From Thermomonas brevis (GTDB lineage Bacteria > Pseudomonadota > Gammaproteobacteria > Xanthomonadales > Xanthomonadaceae): a stretch of 64,000 bases of DNA. Both the position numbers and the translations under genes were made by a program. Shown here piece after piece: positions 17,985 through 27,273 of this stretch. Position 1 is the first letter of the stretch; each line of letters starts with the position of its first letter. The stretch covers positions 2,852,001 through 2,916,000 of the forward strand of contig NZ_CP060711.1 of assembly GCF_014395425.1 (NCBI RefSeq), in the 5' to 3' direction. The notes under the pieces were generated by a model. The model worked only from the letters and a program-made list of their open reading frames with translations. It was not told the origin of the DNA and searched no databases.

Positions 17985-20081
17985 TCACCAGATCGCGACC
18001 TGCTTGTCGCCCTCGCGCACCATCGCGTCGCCGGCCTTGCAGCCGAACGCCTGGGCGAACGCCGGCATGTTGCTCGGCGCGCCGATGGCGCGGAAGTTGG
18101 CCGGGGCGTGCGGGTCGGTGTTCAGGCGCACCTTCAGTTCGTCCGGGGTGAAGTTGCGGCGCCAGACGGTGGCCCAGTTCATGTAGAAGCGCTGGTTCTC
18201 GCTGTAGCCGTCGATCTTGTCGTCGCCGCTCTTGCCGGCCGCCTTCAGCGCGTTCTGGTAGGCGTCCCACGACACGTTCAGGCCGCCCAGGTCGGCGATG
18301 TTCTCGCCCAGGGTCAGCTCGCCCTTCACGTGCAGGTCGTCGATCGCCACGTAGTCGTCGAACTGCTTGACCAGGCGCGCGGTGCGCGACTGGAAGCCGG
18401 TCATGTCCGCCTTCGTCCACCAGTTGTTGAAGTTGCCCTTGGCGTCGAACTGGCTGCCCTGGTCGTCGTAGCCGTGCAGCATCTCGTGGCCGATCACCGC
18501 GCCGATGCCGCCGTAGTTCAGCGCCGGGTCGGCCTTCGGGTCGAAGAAGGGCGGCTGCAGGATCGCCGCCGGGAACACGATCTCGTTCATCAGCGGGTTG
18601 TAGTAGGCGTTGACCGTCTGCGGGGTCATGCCCCATTCGCTGCGGTCCACCGGCTTGCCGATCTTGGCCATGTCCCAGGCGTGGTTGAACTTCGCTGCGG
18701 CCATGATGTTCTGCACGTAGCCGTCGCGGCCGGTGGCCAGGCCGTCCCAGCTGCGCCACTTGTCCGGGTAGCCGATCTTGGGCGTGAAGCTGGCCCACTT
18801 CTCCATCGCCTTGGCCTTGGTCTCGGCGCTCATCCAGTCCAGCTTCTCGATGCGCGCCTTCAGCGCGTCGCGCAGGTTCTGCACCAGGGTTTCCATCTGC
18901 GCCTTGGACTCGGCCGGGAAGTACTGCTTCACGTACAGCTGGCCCAGTGCCTCGCCGGCGCTGCCTTCCACGGTGTCCATCACGCGCTTCCAGCGCGCCT
19001 TCTGCTCCTTCTGGCCGCGCAGGGTGCGGGAGAAGAAGTCGAAGCGCTCGTCGCCGAACTTCGCGGCCAGGAACGGCGCCATGCCGTCGATGGCGTTGAT
19101 CCGCAGGTAGGCCTGCCACTGCGCCGCCGGCACGTCGGCCAGCATCTTGTCGAACTCGGCGAAGAACTTCGGCTGCGACAGCGAGAAGCCGTCGGCGCTC
19201 ACGCCGTTGGCCTTGAAGAACTCCGACCACGGGAAGTTGGGCGAGGCCTTGTCGGCGTCGGCCATGCTCACGAAGTGGTACTGGTTGTTCGGGTTGCGCA
19301 GCTCGATCGGCGACAGCGAGGCCTTGGCGAGGCGGGTCTCGAAGGCCAGCACGTCGGCGGCCTGCGCGTCCGCGTCGGCGGCGGCGACGCCGGCGTTCTG
19401 GAGCTGCTTCGAGACGTGCTTCACGAACGCCTCGCGGATCGTCTTGTACTTGCCGTCCGGGCCGTCCTCCAGGTAGTAGGCCTTCTCCGGCAGCGACAGC
19501 CCGCCCTGGAAGGCGTATCCGATCTTCTGGCTGGAGTTCTTGAAGTCGGATTCGGCGCCGAAGCTGAACACCTCGCCGCGGCCGGCGGCGAATTCGTCGC
19601 GCAGGTACTGGGCGATGTCGGCCGGGGTCTTCAGCGCGGCGATGCGGTCGAGCTGCGGCTGGATCGGCGCGATGCCGGCGGCCTCGATCTTGGCCTCGTC
19701 CATGCCGGTGGCGTACAGGTCGCCGATCAGCTTCTCGATGCCGCCGGCGTCCTTCTTCGCGGCGGCGGCTTCGGCGATGCCCTTGCTGGCGGCCTCGGAG
19801 CGCTCGTCGAGCATCTCGAAGCTGCCCCAGCTGGTCTTGTCGCCCGGCACAGGGTTGGCGGCCAACCACTTGCTGTTCACGAAGTCGGCGAGATTGGTGC
19901 AGGCGTTCTTGCTGGTGTCGAGGTCGGCCACGTTGAACGCGGCCAGCGGCGGCAGGTCGGGCTGCGCGGCGGGGGCGTCGGCCTTGGCGGCGCCGGTATC
20001 GGCGGGTGCGGCGGGCTTCTGGCAGGCGCTCAGCGCCGCGGTGATGGCGAGGGACAACAGCAGGAACTTCGGGGTTTTCAC
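17985..20081 (-). CDS. M13 family metallopeptidase lipoprotein (copy 2)
   Basis: A 698-residue paralogue of the preceding gene with the same architecture: lipobox LSAC near residue 20, an N-terminal helical domain holding FVNSKWLAANPVPGD, HEMLH at 532-536, GENIADLGGLNVSW as third-ligand block, and the end REGDKQVAIW. Start GTG at 20081. The N-terminal signal regions of both copies are nearly the same (TPKFLLLSLAITAALSACQK against TPRYLLLSLAITAALAACQK). The two enzymes differ more in the substrate-cavity domain, so they may cleave different peptides. It is bounded by a terminator on each side. Confidence 0.93.
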   Translation of the reverse strand: MKTPKFLLLSLAITAALSACQKPAAPADTGAAKADAPAAQPDLPPLAAFNVADLDTSKNACTNLADFVNSKWLAANPVPGDKTSWGSFEMLDERSEAASKGIAEAAAAKKDAGGIEKLIGDLYATGMDEAKIEAAGIAPIQPQLDRIAALKTPADIAQYLRDEFAAGRGEVFSFGAESDFKNSSQKIGYAFQGGLSLPEKAYYLEDGPDGKYKTIREAFVKHVSKQLQNAGVAAADADAQAADVLAFETRLAKASLSPIELRNPNNQYHFVSMADADKASPNFPWSEFFKANGVSADGFSLSQPKFFAEFDKMLADVPAAQWQAYLRINAIDGMAPFLAAKFGDERFDFFSRTLRGQKEQKARWKRVMDTVEGSAGEALGQLYVKQYFPAESKAQMETLVQNLRDALKARIEKLDWMSAETKAKAMEKWASFTPKIGYPDKWRSWDGLATGRDGYVQNIMAAAKFNHAWDMAKIGKPVDRSEWGMTPQTVNAYYNPLMNEIVFPAAILQPPFFDPKADPALNYGGIGAVIGHEMLHGYDDQGSQFDAKGNFNNWWTKADMTGFQSRTARLVKQFDDYVAIDDLHVKGELTLGENIADLGGLNVSWDAYQNALKAAGKSGDDKIDGYSENQRFYMNWATVWRRNFTPDELKVRLNTDPHAPANFRAIGAPSNMPAFAQAFGCKAGDAMVREGDKQVAIW

Positions 20082-20111
20082 GGGCAACGGCTCCGGCGGG
20101 CGGATGGAGAG

Positions 20112-20143
20112 AGAAAAAAAGACGCGGCACAAGGCCGCGTCTT
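20112..20143 (-). terminator. Rho-independent terminator of the TonB-independent M16 operon
   Basis: Stem 20119-20128 with 20134-20143 (AAGACGCGGC and its complement), loop ACAAG, then seven T residues on the minus strand. The stem is identical to that at 17857-17886. It ends the transcript carrying the DoxX and M16 genes and lies 31 bp before the M13 copy 2 start. Confidence 0.85.
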
Positions 20144-20177
20144 CGGACTGTATCGGTTCGGCCCGGAAGGCGGGGGG

Positions 20178-20219
20178 TGCCGGAGGTCATGCCTCCGGCG
20201 CCCGCCGACGGGCGGCGCC
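20178..20219. repeat. Hairpin pair at the end of the M16 gene
   Basis: Stem GCCGGAGG (20179-20186) with CCTCCGGC (20192-20199), followed by GGCGCCCGCC...GGGCGGCGCC. It is the sister copy of the pair at 17920-17966. Confidence 0.6.
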
Positions 20220-21626
20220 TCAGGGCGAGAAGCGCGGATCGGTCAGCTTCATCTCGGTCAGCGGGCCGTAGCCCTTCATCACGCCGCGGATCTTGGCGGC
20301 GTCGCCGATGGCGACGATCACCAGGTCCTGGCTGGCAGGGAACACCGCGCGCGCCGCCGCGACCTGCTCCGGCGTGGCGGCGGCGACCTGGCCCAGATAG
20401 CCGTCGATGTAGTCGCGGCCGTCGCCGTACAGGGTCAGCCAGGCGATGGCGCCGGCCAGCTGCGGGGCGGTTTCCATGCCGGGGGCGAACTGCCCGGCGA
20501 TGTAGTTCTTCGCCGATTGCAGGGTGGCGGCGTCCAGGCCGTCCTTGTGCAGGCGGTCGAGGGTGGCGATGGCGAGGTCGATGGCGGCCTTGGTCGAATC
20601 GGTCTTGGTGAAGCTGGTGATCGCCGCCGCGCCCGGCAGGCGCGGACGCTGGATCTGCGAGCTGGCGCCGTAGGTCAGGCCGGACTTCACCCGCAGCTCG
20701 GTGTTGAGCATCGAGGTGAAGCGCCCGCCGAACGCGGTCTGCACCAGGTCCTGCGCGGCGCGGGCCGCGTCGTCGCGCTGGCTGCCGACGTTGACCAGCG
20801 AGAAGTAGGTCTGGGTGGCGCCCGGCTTGTCCACCAGCAGCACGCGGCGGCCGGTTTCCTTCGCCTTGGCGGTCGCCTGCGGCAGCGCGCCCTGCGCCTT
20901 CGCCCAGCCGCCGAACGCCTGCTTCACCTGCGCGGTGACGGCGGCGGGATCGAAGTCGCCGGCGATCGAGACGATCAGGCGGTCGCCGCCCATCTGCTGG
21001 CCGCGGAACGCCTGCAAATCGGTCAGCGCGATGGTGGCGAGGCTGGTCTCGTCGCCGCTGGCCGGGCGGCCGTAGGGATGGCCGCGGAACAGCCAGCCGC
21101 CGGAGTACTGGCCGATCAGCCGGCGCGGGTCGGAGTCCTTGGCGGCGGCGATGCCGTCGATGGCGTGCTTGCGCAGCTTGTCGAACTCGGCCGGGTCCAT
21201 CTTCGGCCGCAGCAGCGCGTCGGCCAGCAGCGACAGCATCAGCCCGGTGTCCTTGGATAGGAACTGCGCGCTGGCGCTGATCGCCTCGGCCGAGCTGCCG
21301 AAGTTCAGGCTGCCGCCGGCGCCGTCCACGGCCTGCGCGAACGCCAGCGCGTCGCGCTCGCCCGCGCCCTTGGACAGCATTTCCGCCAGCAGGTCGGCGG
21401 TGCCTTCCTTGCCGGCCGGGTCGGCCAGCGAGCCGCCGCGCACCAGCACGGTGGCGGCGACCATCGGCACGTCCTTGCGCGGGGTCAGCAGCAGGGTGGC
21501 GCCGTTGTCGAGCTGCACGGTCTGGTAGTCGGGCAGCTTGACGTTCTGGTTGGAAGCGGGGGCAGCAGATGCACTGCCGAACGCGAACGCGGCCAGCGCC
21601 GCGAGAACGAAACGCAGGCGGCTCAT
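20220..21626 (-). CDS. M16 family peptidase-like protein, non-catalytic partner subunit
   Basis: A 468-residue secreted protein with a signal peptide ending SASA near residue 21. It has two M16 half-domains, as in pitrilysin-like proteins, but the zinc motif is missing: where the partner has HFFEH this one reads TADLLAEML. It keeps [13 protein letters not shown] and the C-terminal [11 protein letters not shown] and SGLTYGASS blocks that in known M16 heterodimers form the substrate Arg/Tyr site. The ATG at 21626 overlaps the stop of the active subunit (ATGA), supporting complex formation by coupled translation. The role is probably to help an active partner clear peptides in the periplasm. Confidence 0.9.
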   Translation of the reverse strand: MSRLRFVLAALAAFAFGSASAAPASNQNVKLPDYQTVQLDNGATLLLTPRKDVPMVAATVLVRGGSLADPAGKEGTADLLAEMLSKGAGERDALAFAQAVDGAGGSLNFGSSAEAISASAQFLSKDTGLMLSLLADALLRPKMDPAEFDKLRKHAIDGIAAAKDSDPRRLIGQYSGGWLFRGHPYGRPASGDETSLATIALTDLQAFRGQQMGGDRLIVSIAGDFDPAAVTAQVKQAFGGWAKAQGALPQATAKAKETGRRVLLVDKPGATQTYFSLVNVGSQRDDAARAAQDLVQTAFGGRFTSMLNTELRVKSGLTYGASSQIQRPRLPGAAAITSFTKTDSTKAAIDLAIATLDRLHKDGLDAATLQSAKNYIAGQFAPGMETAPQLAGAIAWLTLYGDGRDYIDGYLGQVAAATPEQVAAARAVFPASQDLVIVAIGDAAKIRGVMKGYGPLTEMKLTDPRFSP

Positions 21627-23023
21627 CGTGCGCCCTCCTTGTTGTTGGCTGCGGGCGCCTTGTTGGCGGCGGGCGCGGCGACGGGTTTCAGCAGGCCGGT
21701 GGTGCGGTTCTGCGTGCGCAGGATCTTCGCGGCCAGCGCCTGCACCTGGGCGGCGGTGACGGTCTCGAAGGCGGCCGGTTCGTCGAACGCCTTGCGGTAG
21801 TCGCCCTCGAACACCTCGGCGGTGCCCAGCGCGCGCGCCTTGCCGTTGATGGTGGCCATGCCGCGCCAGAACTCGGACAGCTTGAGGTTGCGCGCCTTGT
21901 CCAGCTCGGCGGCGGTCACGCCGTCGCGGGCGATCTTCGCCAGTTCGTCGTCCAGCAGGGTTTCCGCCTTCGCCATGTCGCCGCCCGGCGGCAGCATCGC
22001 GTAGACCCACAGCAGGCCGGGGTCGAAGCCGGCTTCGGCGAACGCGCCGGCCTCCACCGCCGCCTGCTCCTTCTCGACCAGGCGCTGGTTCAGGCGCGAG
22101 GATTCGCCTTCGGCCAGGATCGTGGTCAGCAGTTCCAGCGTCGGGTAGTCCTTGCTGCCCGCGCCGATGCCGCTGTGGAAGGCGTAGGCGACGATCGGCG
22201 ACTGCGCGTCGGCGCGCTCCACCACCAGCCGGCGCTCGCCCAGCTGCTCGGGTTCGACGGTGGTGATCGGAGTCGGCTCCGGCTGGCGCGGCAGCGCGGC
22301 CAAGTACTTGTCGGCCATCGCGAACACCTGCGCCGGCTCGACGTCGCCCGCCACCACCAGTACCGCGTTGTTCGGCGCGTAGTAGGTCTTGAAGAACTGC
22401 TTGAGGTCGTCGCTCTTCCAGTGCTCGATGTCGCTGGGCCAGCCGATGGTCGGGATCTGGTAGGGATGGGCGACGTAGGCGGTGGCCTGCATCTGCTCCA
22501 TCAGCGTGCCCATGCTGTCGTTGTCGACGCTGGAGCGGCGCTCGCTGTAGACCACGCCGCGCTCGCTCTCCACCACCTCGGGAACGAAGGCCAGGTTGGC
22601 CATGCGGTCGCCTTCGAGGTCGAAGATCGTCTCCAGCGCGCTGGACGGGAACCAGTCGGTGTAGATGGTCAGGTCGTTGCTGGTGCTGGCGTTGTTGCTG
22701 CCGCCGGCGGCTTCCATGGTGCGGTCGAACTCGCCCGGCTTCCGGCGGGTGGTGCCGTTGAACATCATGTGTTCGAAGAAGTGCGCCAGCCCGGTGATGC
22801 CGGCGTGCTCGTTGCGGCTGCCGACCTTGTAGAAGGTGTAGTAGTTGGCGTTGGGGATGTCGTGGTCCGGCCAGACCACGATCTTCAGGCCGTTGGCCAG
22901 GGTCTTGCTGGCGATGGCCTCGCTGCCCGGCACCTTGGCGGCGGGCGGGGAGGCGGGTGCGGCGGCGGACGCCGCGGAACTCAGGCCCAGCGCGAGCGCG
23001 CAGGCGAGGGGCAGAAGGCGCAT
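21623..23023 (-). CDS. M16 family zinc peptidase, catalytic subunit
   Basis: A 466-residue secreted peptidase with signal peptide ([15 protein letters not shown]). The inverted zinc motif HFFEH is at residues 81-85 and the third ligand Glu at 161 (VVYSER), the spacing expected for M16. Other family blocks are [31 protein letters not shown], and the second half-domain [14 protein letters not shown]. The last 25 residues are an Ala/Asn/Lys-rich tail. ATG at 23023 with GGGAAT upstream. It precedes and overlaps its inactive partner and follows the DoxX genes with a 99-bp spacer. Confidence 0.92.
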   Translation of the reverse strand: MRLLPLACALALGLSSAASAAAPASPPAAKVPGSEAIASKTLANGLKIVVWPDHDIPNANYYTFYKVGSRNEHAGITGLAHFFEHMMFNGTTRRKPGEFDRTMEAAGGSNNASTSNDLTIYTDWFPSSALETIFDLEGDRMANLAFVPEVVESERGVVYSERRSSVDNDSMGTLMEQMQATAYVAHPYQIPTIGWPSDIEHWKSDDLKQFFKTYYAPNNAVLVVAGDVEPAQVFAMADKYLAALPRQPEPTPITTVEPEQLGERRLVVERADAQSPIVAYAFHSGIGAGSKDYPTLELLTTILAEGESSRLNQRLVEKEQAAVEAGAFAEAGFDPGLLWVYAMLPPGGDMAKAETLLDDELAKIARDGVTAAELDKARNLKLSEFWRGMATINGKARALGTAEVFEGDYRKAFDEPAAFETVTAAQVQALAAKILRTQNRTTGLLKPVAAPAANKAPAANNKEGAR

Positions 23024-23122
23024 GGGGATTCCCGGTATTGGTACCCGCCCACCATGCCCGAAACCGCCCGCTGGCGTCACCTGCCGGAAGTCGTGCGGCT
23101 CCGGCGTTCCGGCGCGGGCGCG

Positions 23123-23536
23123 TCAGCGGCGCGACATCGCCCGCCACAGCGGCGCGCGGACGCGCATCGCCACCAGCGCCAGCCCGCCGATCAGCAGCAC
23201 GCTGTACTCCATGCCGTTGCGGCCGGCGCCGACCACGAACCAGCCGTCCGGCGCGTGCACCAGGACGATGCCCATCGCGTAGATGCCGATGAACAGCAGC
23301 GCGAACGGGCGCACCCACAGGCCGAGCGCGAGGCAGGCCGAGCCGGCGATCTCGCCGAGGGTCACGCCCCAGGCCACGGCGTACGGCAGCGGGACGCCTT
23401 GGCCTTGCAGCCATTCGCCGAACACCGGGCTGCCGCCGTGCAGCAGGCGGTACCAGCCGTGGATGCCGATCAGCAGGGCCAGCAGCAGGCGGAAGCCGAG
23501 CAGCGCGCGGTCGGGCGGGGCGGGGAGGTCATTCAT
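23123..23536 (-). CDS. DoxX family membrane protein (second of pair)
   Basis: A 137-residue inner-membrane protein of four hydrophobic helices: [20 protein letters not shown], an [21 protein letters not shown] segment, [18 protein letters not shown] and [14 protein letters not shown]. This is the DoxX/SURF4-like fold. Its ATG overlaps the stop of the previous DoxX gene by four bases. The His and Trp residues near the first helix (HGWYRL) and the [15 protein letters not shown] loop match its neighbour's [17 protein letters not shown] loop, so the two are divergent paralogues and probably a heteromer. Function in this family is poorly known; links to oxidative stress complexes and sulfur metabolism exist elsewhere. 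Confidence 0.85.
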   Translation of the reverse strand: MNDLPAPPDRALLGFRLLLALLIGIHGWYRLLHGGSPVFGEWLQGQGVPLPYAVAWGVTLGEIAGSACLALGLWVRPFALLFIGIYAMGIVLVHAPDGWFVVGAGRNGMEYSVLLIGGLALVAMRVRAPLWRAMSRR

Positions 23537-24048
23537 GCCGGTTCCTTGTTCGACGAAGAGAGGCGGTCCGCGCGCGCGGCGTCGTTCGCGGCCACCACCA
23601 GCAGCATCGCCAGCAGCGCCACGCTGTACTCGCTGCCGCCGACGCCGTGTTCGCCCACGAACCAGCCGCTGTGGCGGTGGATCAGCCAGATGCCGGTGGC
23701 GGCGATGACCGCCAGGCCGGTGGCCGCCCAGCGCACGCCGCGGTCGAGCAGCAGCAGGGTGCCCGCGCCCAGTTCGTAGGCGGTGATCGCCAGCACCCAG
23801 AGTTCGCCGTGCGGGAAGCCGTGCGCCTCCATGAACCGCGAGAACTGCGGGATGCTGGCGTAGACGAAGCGCATCGACGCGTGCGCCATGAACAGCAGGG
23901 CGGTGACGATGCGCAGCAGCCGCAGCGCGTCGGGCAGCGGCCACCACGGGTAGCCGCGCGCCAGCCGGGACAGCGCGGGCGGCGGAAGAAAAAAACCGCG
24001 GGACGATGCCGGCCTGTCCCGCGGTTCCCGGGGGTGGATCGCGCCCAT
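23533..24048 (-). CDS. DoxX family membrane protein (first of pair), start uncertain
   Basis: The frame is 171 residues from ATG at 24048, but the real protein is probably shorter. The first 20 codons lie over the terminator hairpin of the TonB receptor gene, so translation more likely starts nearer [11 protein letters not shown], perhaps at a CTG. The core has four hydrophobic helices ([65 protein letters not shown]) and the family loop [15 protein letters not shown]. It overlaps the second DoxX gene (ATGA). The coordinates given are the longest frame; confidence in the family is high, in the start low. Confidence 0.75.
   Translation of the reverse strand: MGAIHPREPRDRPASSRGFFLPPPALSRLARGYPWWPLPDALRLLRIVTALLFMAHASMRFVYASIPQFSRFMEAHGFPHGELWVLAITAYELGAGTLLLLDRGVRWAATGLAVIAATGIWLIHRHSGWFVGEHGVGGSEYSVALLAMLLVVAANDAARADRLSSSNKEPA
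23989..24026 (-). terminator. Rho-independent terminator of the TonB receptor gene
   Basis: Stem 23994-24004 with 24016-24026 (AACCGCGGGAC and its complement), an 11-base loop, and seven T residues on the minus strand (23989-23995). It begins 26 bp past the receptor stop. Confidence 0.85.
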
Positions 24049-24051
24049 CGC

Positions 24052-27000
24052 TCAGAAGGCGTACTGGACCATGAAGCGCACCGCGCGCGGCGCCTGGAAG
24101 CCGGTCGGCACCTTGTACACGGTGCCGAACAGCGGGCTGCCCTCGTTGGTCTCGGCGGTCTCGACCACGCTGGTGACCGTGCGCGTGTCGAACACGTTGA
24201 ACACGTCCAGCTTGAGGGTCAGCCGGCCGTCGGCGAACGCCGGCTTCCACGCCACATTGAGGTCGAGCTGGCGCTGCCACGGCGTGCGCCCGCCGCCGCC
24301 GCGCGCCACCACGTCGGTGCCGTTGTCGAGCACGCCGTCGCCGTCGTCGTCGCTGCCCGGCGCGTCGCTGCACGAGAAATACGAGGCGCCGTAGTGCAGC
24401 GGGTCGCTGCCGTACACGCCGAAGCAGTTGATCGGCCGCCCCGACTGCAGCAGCAGGTTGCCGCCCACCGACCAGCGCTCGTTGAACTCGTAGTTGCCGA
24501 ACAGCTTGAGCGTGTGGCGGCGGTCGTTCGGCAGCGGGCCGTACGCGCCCAGCATCAGTTCGCGGTAGTCGAAGTCCTGGGTGGTGCCGGTGTCGGCCTG
24601 GCCGATGTCGGACTTCACCCCGCCCTCGGTGTTGCCGTTGCTGCGCGCCCAGGTGTAGGAGCCTTGCAGGAACAGCCTGTCCCAGTGGCCCTCGAAGAAG
24701 AACTCGGCCGCCGAATAGGTGCGCTTGGCCTTCGGGCCCAGCGTATCGGCGTCGATGGTCACCTTCTCCAGCGTGCCGTCGCCGTCGATGTCGATGTTGA
24801 AGATGCCGTCGCTGCCGGGGTTGTAGAGGTGGCAGAAGGTGAAGCCCGGATTGACGAAGGCGATCTCCCTGGGGACGGTGCTGTCCTCGGGCGCCTGGAA
24901 CGGGTCGCCGTCGGGATCGACGAAGCCGTTGCCCAGCGCCCAGTCGTAGATCGCGCGCTCGTCGCAGTTGTCGTCGATGGCGCGCTGCAGCTTGCGGTGC
25001 ACCGCGCGCAGGCCGAGCGACCAGTGCTCGCCCATCCGCTGCTGGAAGCCGAGGATGTATTCGTCCTGGTACATCGGCTGCAGGTTCTCGGAGGCGATGG
25101 TGCGCGGGTCCTTGTTCGCGCCGAACTCGTTGTTGAGGTAGGTCACCGGGGTGAACGGCGTCGCCCCGACCGGCGCGCCGGTGGCGGGATCGACGCTGTC
25201 GTAGAAGAACAGCTGCTGGCTGAAGATCGAGGCGCTGGCGCCGCGCACCGCCACCGTGGCGGTCAGCGGCAGCGCGTAGCGGCCGGCGTTGCCGAACACC
25301 TTGAACGAGGCGTCGCCGTTGACGTCCCAGGCGAAGCCCAGGCGCGGGCCGAGCTGGTTGTCGATGGAGACGTAGGCCTGGCCCAGCCCGTTCCTGTTCT
25401 CGAAGCTGTCCCAGCGCAGGCCGGCGTAGGCGAGGAAGTTCGGCGTGACCTGCCAGCTGTCCTCGACGTAGAAGGCGCGCTGGTTCACGTCCACGGTGGC
25501 GCCGTTCTTGAACACCACGTTGACCGCGAAGTCGGTGTCGTCGCCGTTCAGCGGCACGCCGTCCGGGTCGATGGTGGCGTAGGTCCAGACCTGGCCGCCC
25601 TCGACCGCGCCGCCGGCCACCGAGGTGAAGCGGTCGGCGTCGTAGCCGAAGCGCAATTGGTGATCGCCGAGCTGCCATTCGGCGTCGACGCGGAACTGGC
25701 GGCGGGTGTCGCCGGCGTCGGGCCGGCCGAGCGTGCCGCCGATGAAGTCGCAGCCGTGGATCGCCGGCGTCGCGCCGAGCAGGGTGGACAGGCGCTGGTC
25801 CACGATCACCGGGCAGCCGGTGTCGGGCGCGTCGAGGTCGCCCGACCATTCCTGGCGGGTGCCGTTGGCGGAGATGCCGTAGATGCTGCGCGAGAATTTC
25901 CCGTAGCCGTACAGCGCGGACAGGGTGAAGTCGTCGCTCAGGTAGCCGGTGTACTTCAGCGCGTGGCTGGTGCCGCCCTGCTCGGTATGCACGGTGCCGA
26001 GCACGCCGGTGCGGTCGAGCGCGCCCTCGCCGTTGCCGTACACGGTCCGGGTGGTGCGGGCGGTGTCGGAGAAGCTGGTCAGCTCCAGCAGGTGGTTCTC
26101 GCTGATGTTCCAGTCCAGCTTCAGCAGCCAGGTCGGCGAGCGCGTGCGCGCCGCGGTGTTGCGGCCGGCGTTGACGTCGCCCCAAGCGTCGGTTTGGTTG
26201 CGCGCGAACTGCGCGATGCCCCAGGCGAACAGGCGATCCTTGACCAGCGCGCCGCCGGCCCACAGCGCGACGCTCGACTGCTCGGCGTCGTCCTTCGCGT
26301 TGTCTTCCAGCAGGTCGCCGTTGTTGAGGTGGATGTCCGGCGTTCTGCCGGACAGCGACGACGGCGTCCAGTACGCCGCGCCGCCGGCTTCGAAGTCGTT
26401 GGTGCCGCGCTTGGTGATCAGGTTGACCACGCCGCCGGTGGAACGACCGAACTCCGCGCCGTAGCCGCCGGTCTTGACCTGCTGCTCGGCGATCGCCTCG
26501 AACGGGATCTGCGCGAAGGCGAGGTTGTTGAACGCGTTGGTGATGTTGAAGCCGTTGACGTAGTAGGCGTTCTCCGCCACCGAGGAACCGCCGAACGAGG
26601 CCAGGTTGCCGAACGCGGCGTCGCCGCGCACGGTGCCGGGCGCGAGCAGGGCGACACTGGTGGCGTCGCGCGCCACCGGGATGCTGGCGATCTGCTGCGC
26701 GCTGAGGATGGTGGTGGATTCCACCGAGGAGACGTCCACCGGGTTGATGGCGCCGGCGGTCACCGTCACCGCGTCCAGCGTGGTGGCGTCGCCGCCGCCG
26801 AAGTCCACCTGGGTGCCGGTGCCGACGCTCACCGCCACGCGTTCGCGCACGCGCACGCTGCCGTCGGCGCGGCGCAGCGTCACCGTGTAGCTGCCGGACG
26901 GCGTCTGCGGCGCGCGGAAGTTGCCGTCGGCGCCGACCGTGAGTTCGCGGCGGAAGCCGGTGGCGGGATTCTCGATGGTCACCGTGTCGCCCTGCGCGGC

Positions 27001-27126
27001 GCGTCCGTAGATGGCGCCGGCGGCGTTGCTCTGCGCGGAAGCGAGTCCGGCGAGGCCGAGGCCGGCGGCCAGCGCCAGGCAGAGGGCGGTGCGTTTGCAG
27101 CGGTTGCTGTGGATGGAGGCAGGCAT
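24052..27126 (-). CDS. TonB-dependent receptor, Oar-like with carboxypeptidase-regulatory domain
   Basis: A 1024-residue outer-membrane protein. Residues 1-31 are a signal peptide (LALAAGLGLAGLASAQ). Residues about 35-110 form a carboxypeptidase-regulatory-like beta domain (AQGDTVTIENPATGFRREL). The TonB plug follows (TLDAVTVTAGAINPVDVS as likely TonB-box region, then GGYGAEFGRSTGGVVNLITKRG near residue 220). The remaining 750 residues are a large beta barrel ending in the conserved aromatic MVQYAF. Such Oar-like receptors are abundant in Xanthomonadaceae; substrates are often peptides or polymers but are rarely known. ATG at 27126 with GGGGA upstream. It ends at a strong terminator and is divergent from a LytS/LytTR pair. 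Confidence 0.92.
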   Translation of the reverse strand: MPASIHSNRCKRTALCLALAAGLGLAGLASAQSNAAGAIYGRAAQGDTVTIENPATGFRRELTVGADGNFRAPQTPSGSYTVTLRRADGSVRVRERVAVSVGTGTQVDFGGGDATTLDAVTVTAGAINPVDVSSVESTTILSAQQIASIPVARDATSVALLAPGTVRGDAAFGNLASFGGSSVAENAYYVNGFNITNAFNNLAFAQIPFEAIAEQQVKTGGYGAEFGRSTGGVVNLITKRGTNDFEAGGAAYWTPSSLSGRTPDIHLNNGDLLEDNAKDDAEQSSVALWAGGALVKDRLFAWGIAQFARNQTDAWGDVNAGRNTAARTRSPTWLLKLDWNISENHLLELTSFSDTARTTRTVYGNGEGALDRTGVLGTVHTEQGGTSHALKYTGYLSDDFTLSALYGYGKFSRSIYGISANGTRQEWSGDLDAPDTGCPVIVDQRLSTLLGATPAIHGCDFIGGTLGRPDAGDTRRQFRVDAEWQLGDHQLRFGYDADRFTSVAGGAVEGGQVWTYATIDPDGVPLNGDDTDFAVNVVFKNGATVDVNQRAFYVEDSWQVTPNFLAYAGLRWDSFENRNGLGQAYVSIDNQLGPRLGFAWDVNGDASFKVFGNAGRYALPLTATVAVRGASASIFSQQLFFYDSVDPATGAPVGATPFTPVTYLNNEFGANKDPRTIASENLQPMYQDEYILGFQQRMGEHWSLGLRAVHRKLQRAIDDNCDERAIYDWALGNGFVDPDGDPFQAPEDSTVPREIAFVNPGFTFCHLYNPGSDGIFNIDIDGDGTLEKVTIDADTLGPKAKRTYSAAEFFFEGHWDRLFLQGSYTWARSNGNTEGGVKSDIGQADTGTTQDFDYRELMLGAYGPLPNDRRHTLKLFGNYEFNERWSVGGNLLLQSGRPINCFGVYGSDPLHYGASYFSCSDAPGSDDDGDGVLDNGTDVVARGGGGRTPWQRQLDLNVAWKPAFADGRLTLKLDVFNVFDTRTVTSVVETAETNEGSPLFGTVYKVPTGFQAPRAVRFMVQYAF

Positions 27127-27273
27127 GCGGGTTCCCCGGTGGTTGGTGACGACGGGGCGAAGCTGGCCGCGCCCGTGCGGCGCGGCAAGCGCGCAGGGAC
27201 GAACCGCACGCCCGCGGCGGCGAACGCCACCAGCGGCGTTGCGGGCGGAAATGCGCGGGGGTAGCGTGGCCGC

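Noticed and set aside
15009..21260. Very long plus-strand open frame across the M13/M16 region (2083 codons)
   Set aside because: It lies opposite peptidase genes that have complete catalytic motifs, signal peptides, ribosome sites and terminators. In GC-rich DNA the opposite strand often stays open, and this product is repetitive and Arg/Gly/Ala/Val-rich.
20220..23414. Extension of the inactive M16 gene upstream through the active subunit
   Set aside because: The ATGA overlap at 21623-21626 and the signal peptide starting at 21626 show where the real gene begins.
27127..27273. Definite LytTR binding sites before the receptor
   Set aside because: I found no convincing paired direct repeat of the known LytTR type; the link to the receptor remains based on position only.
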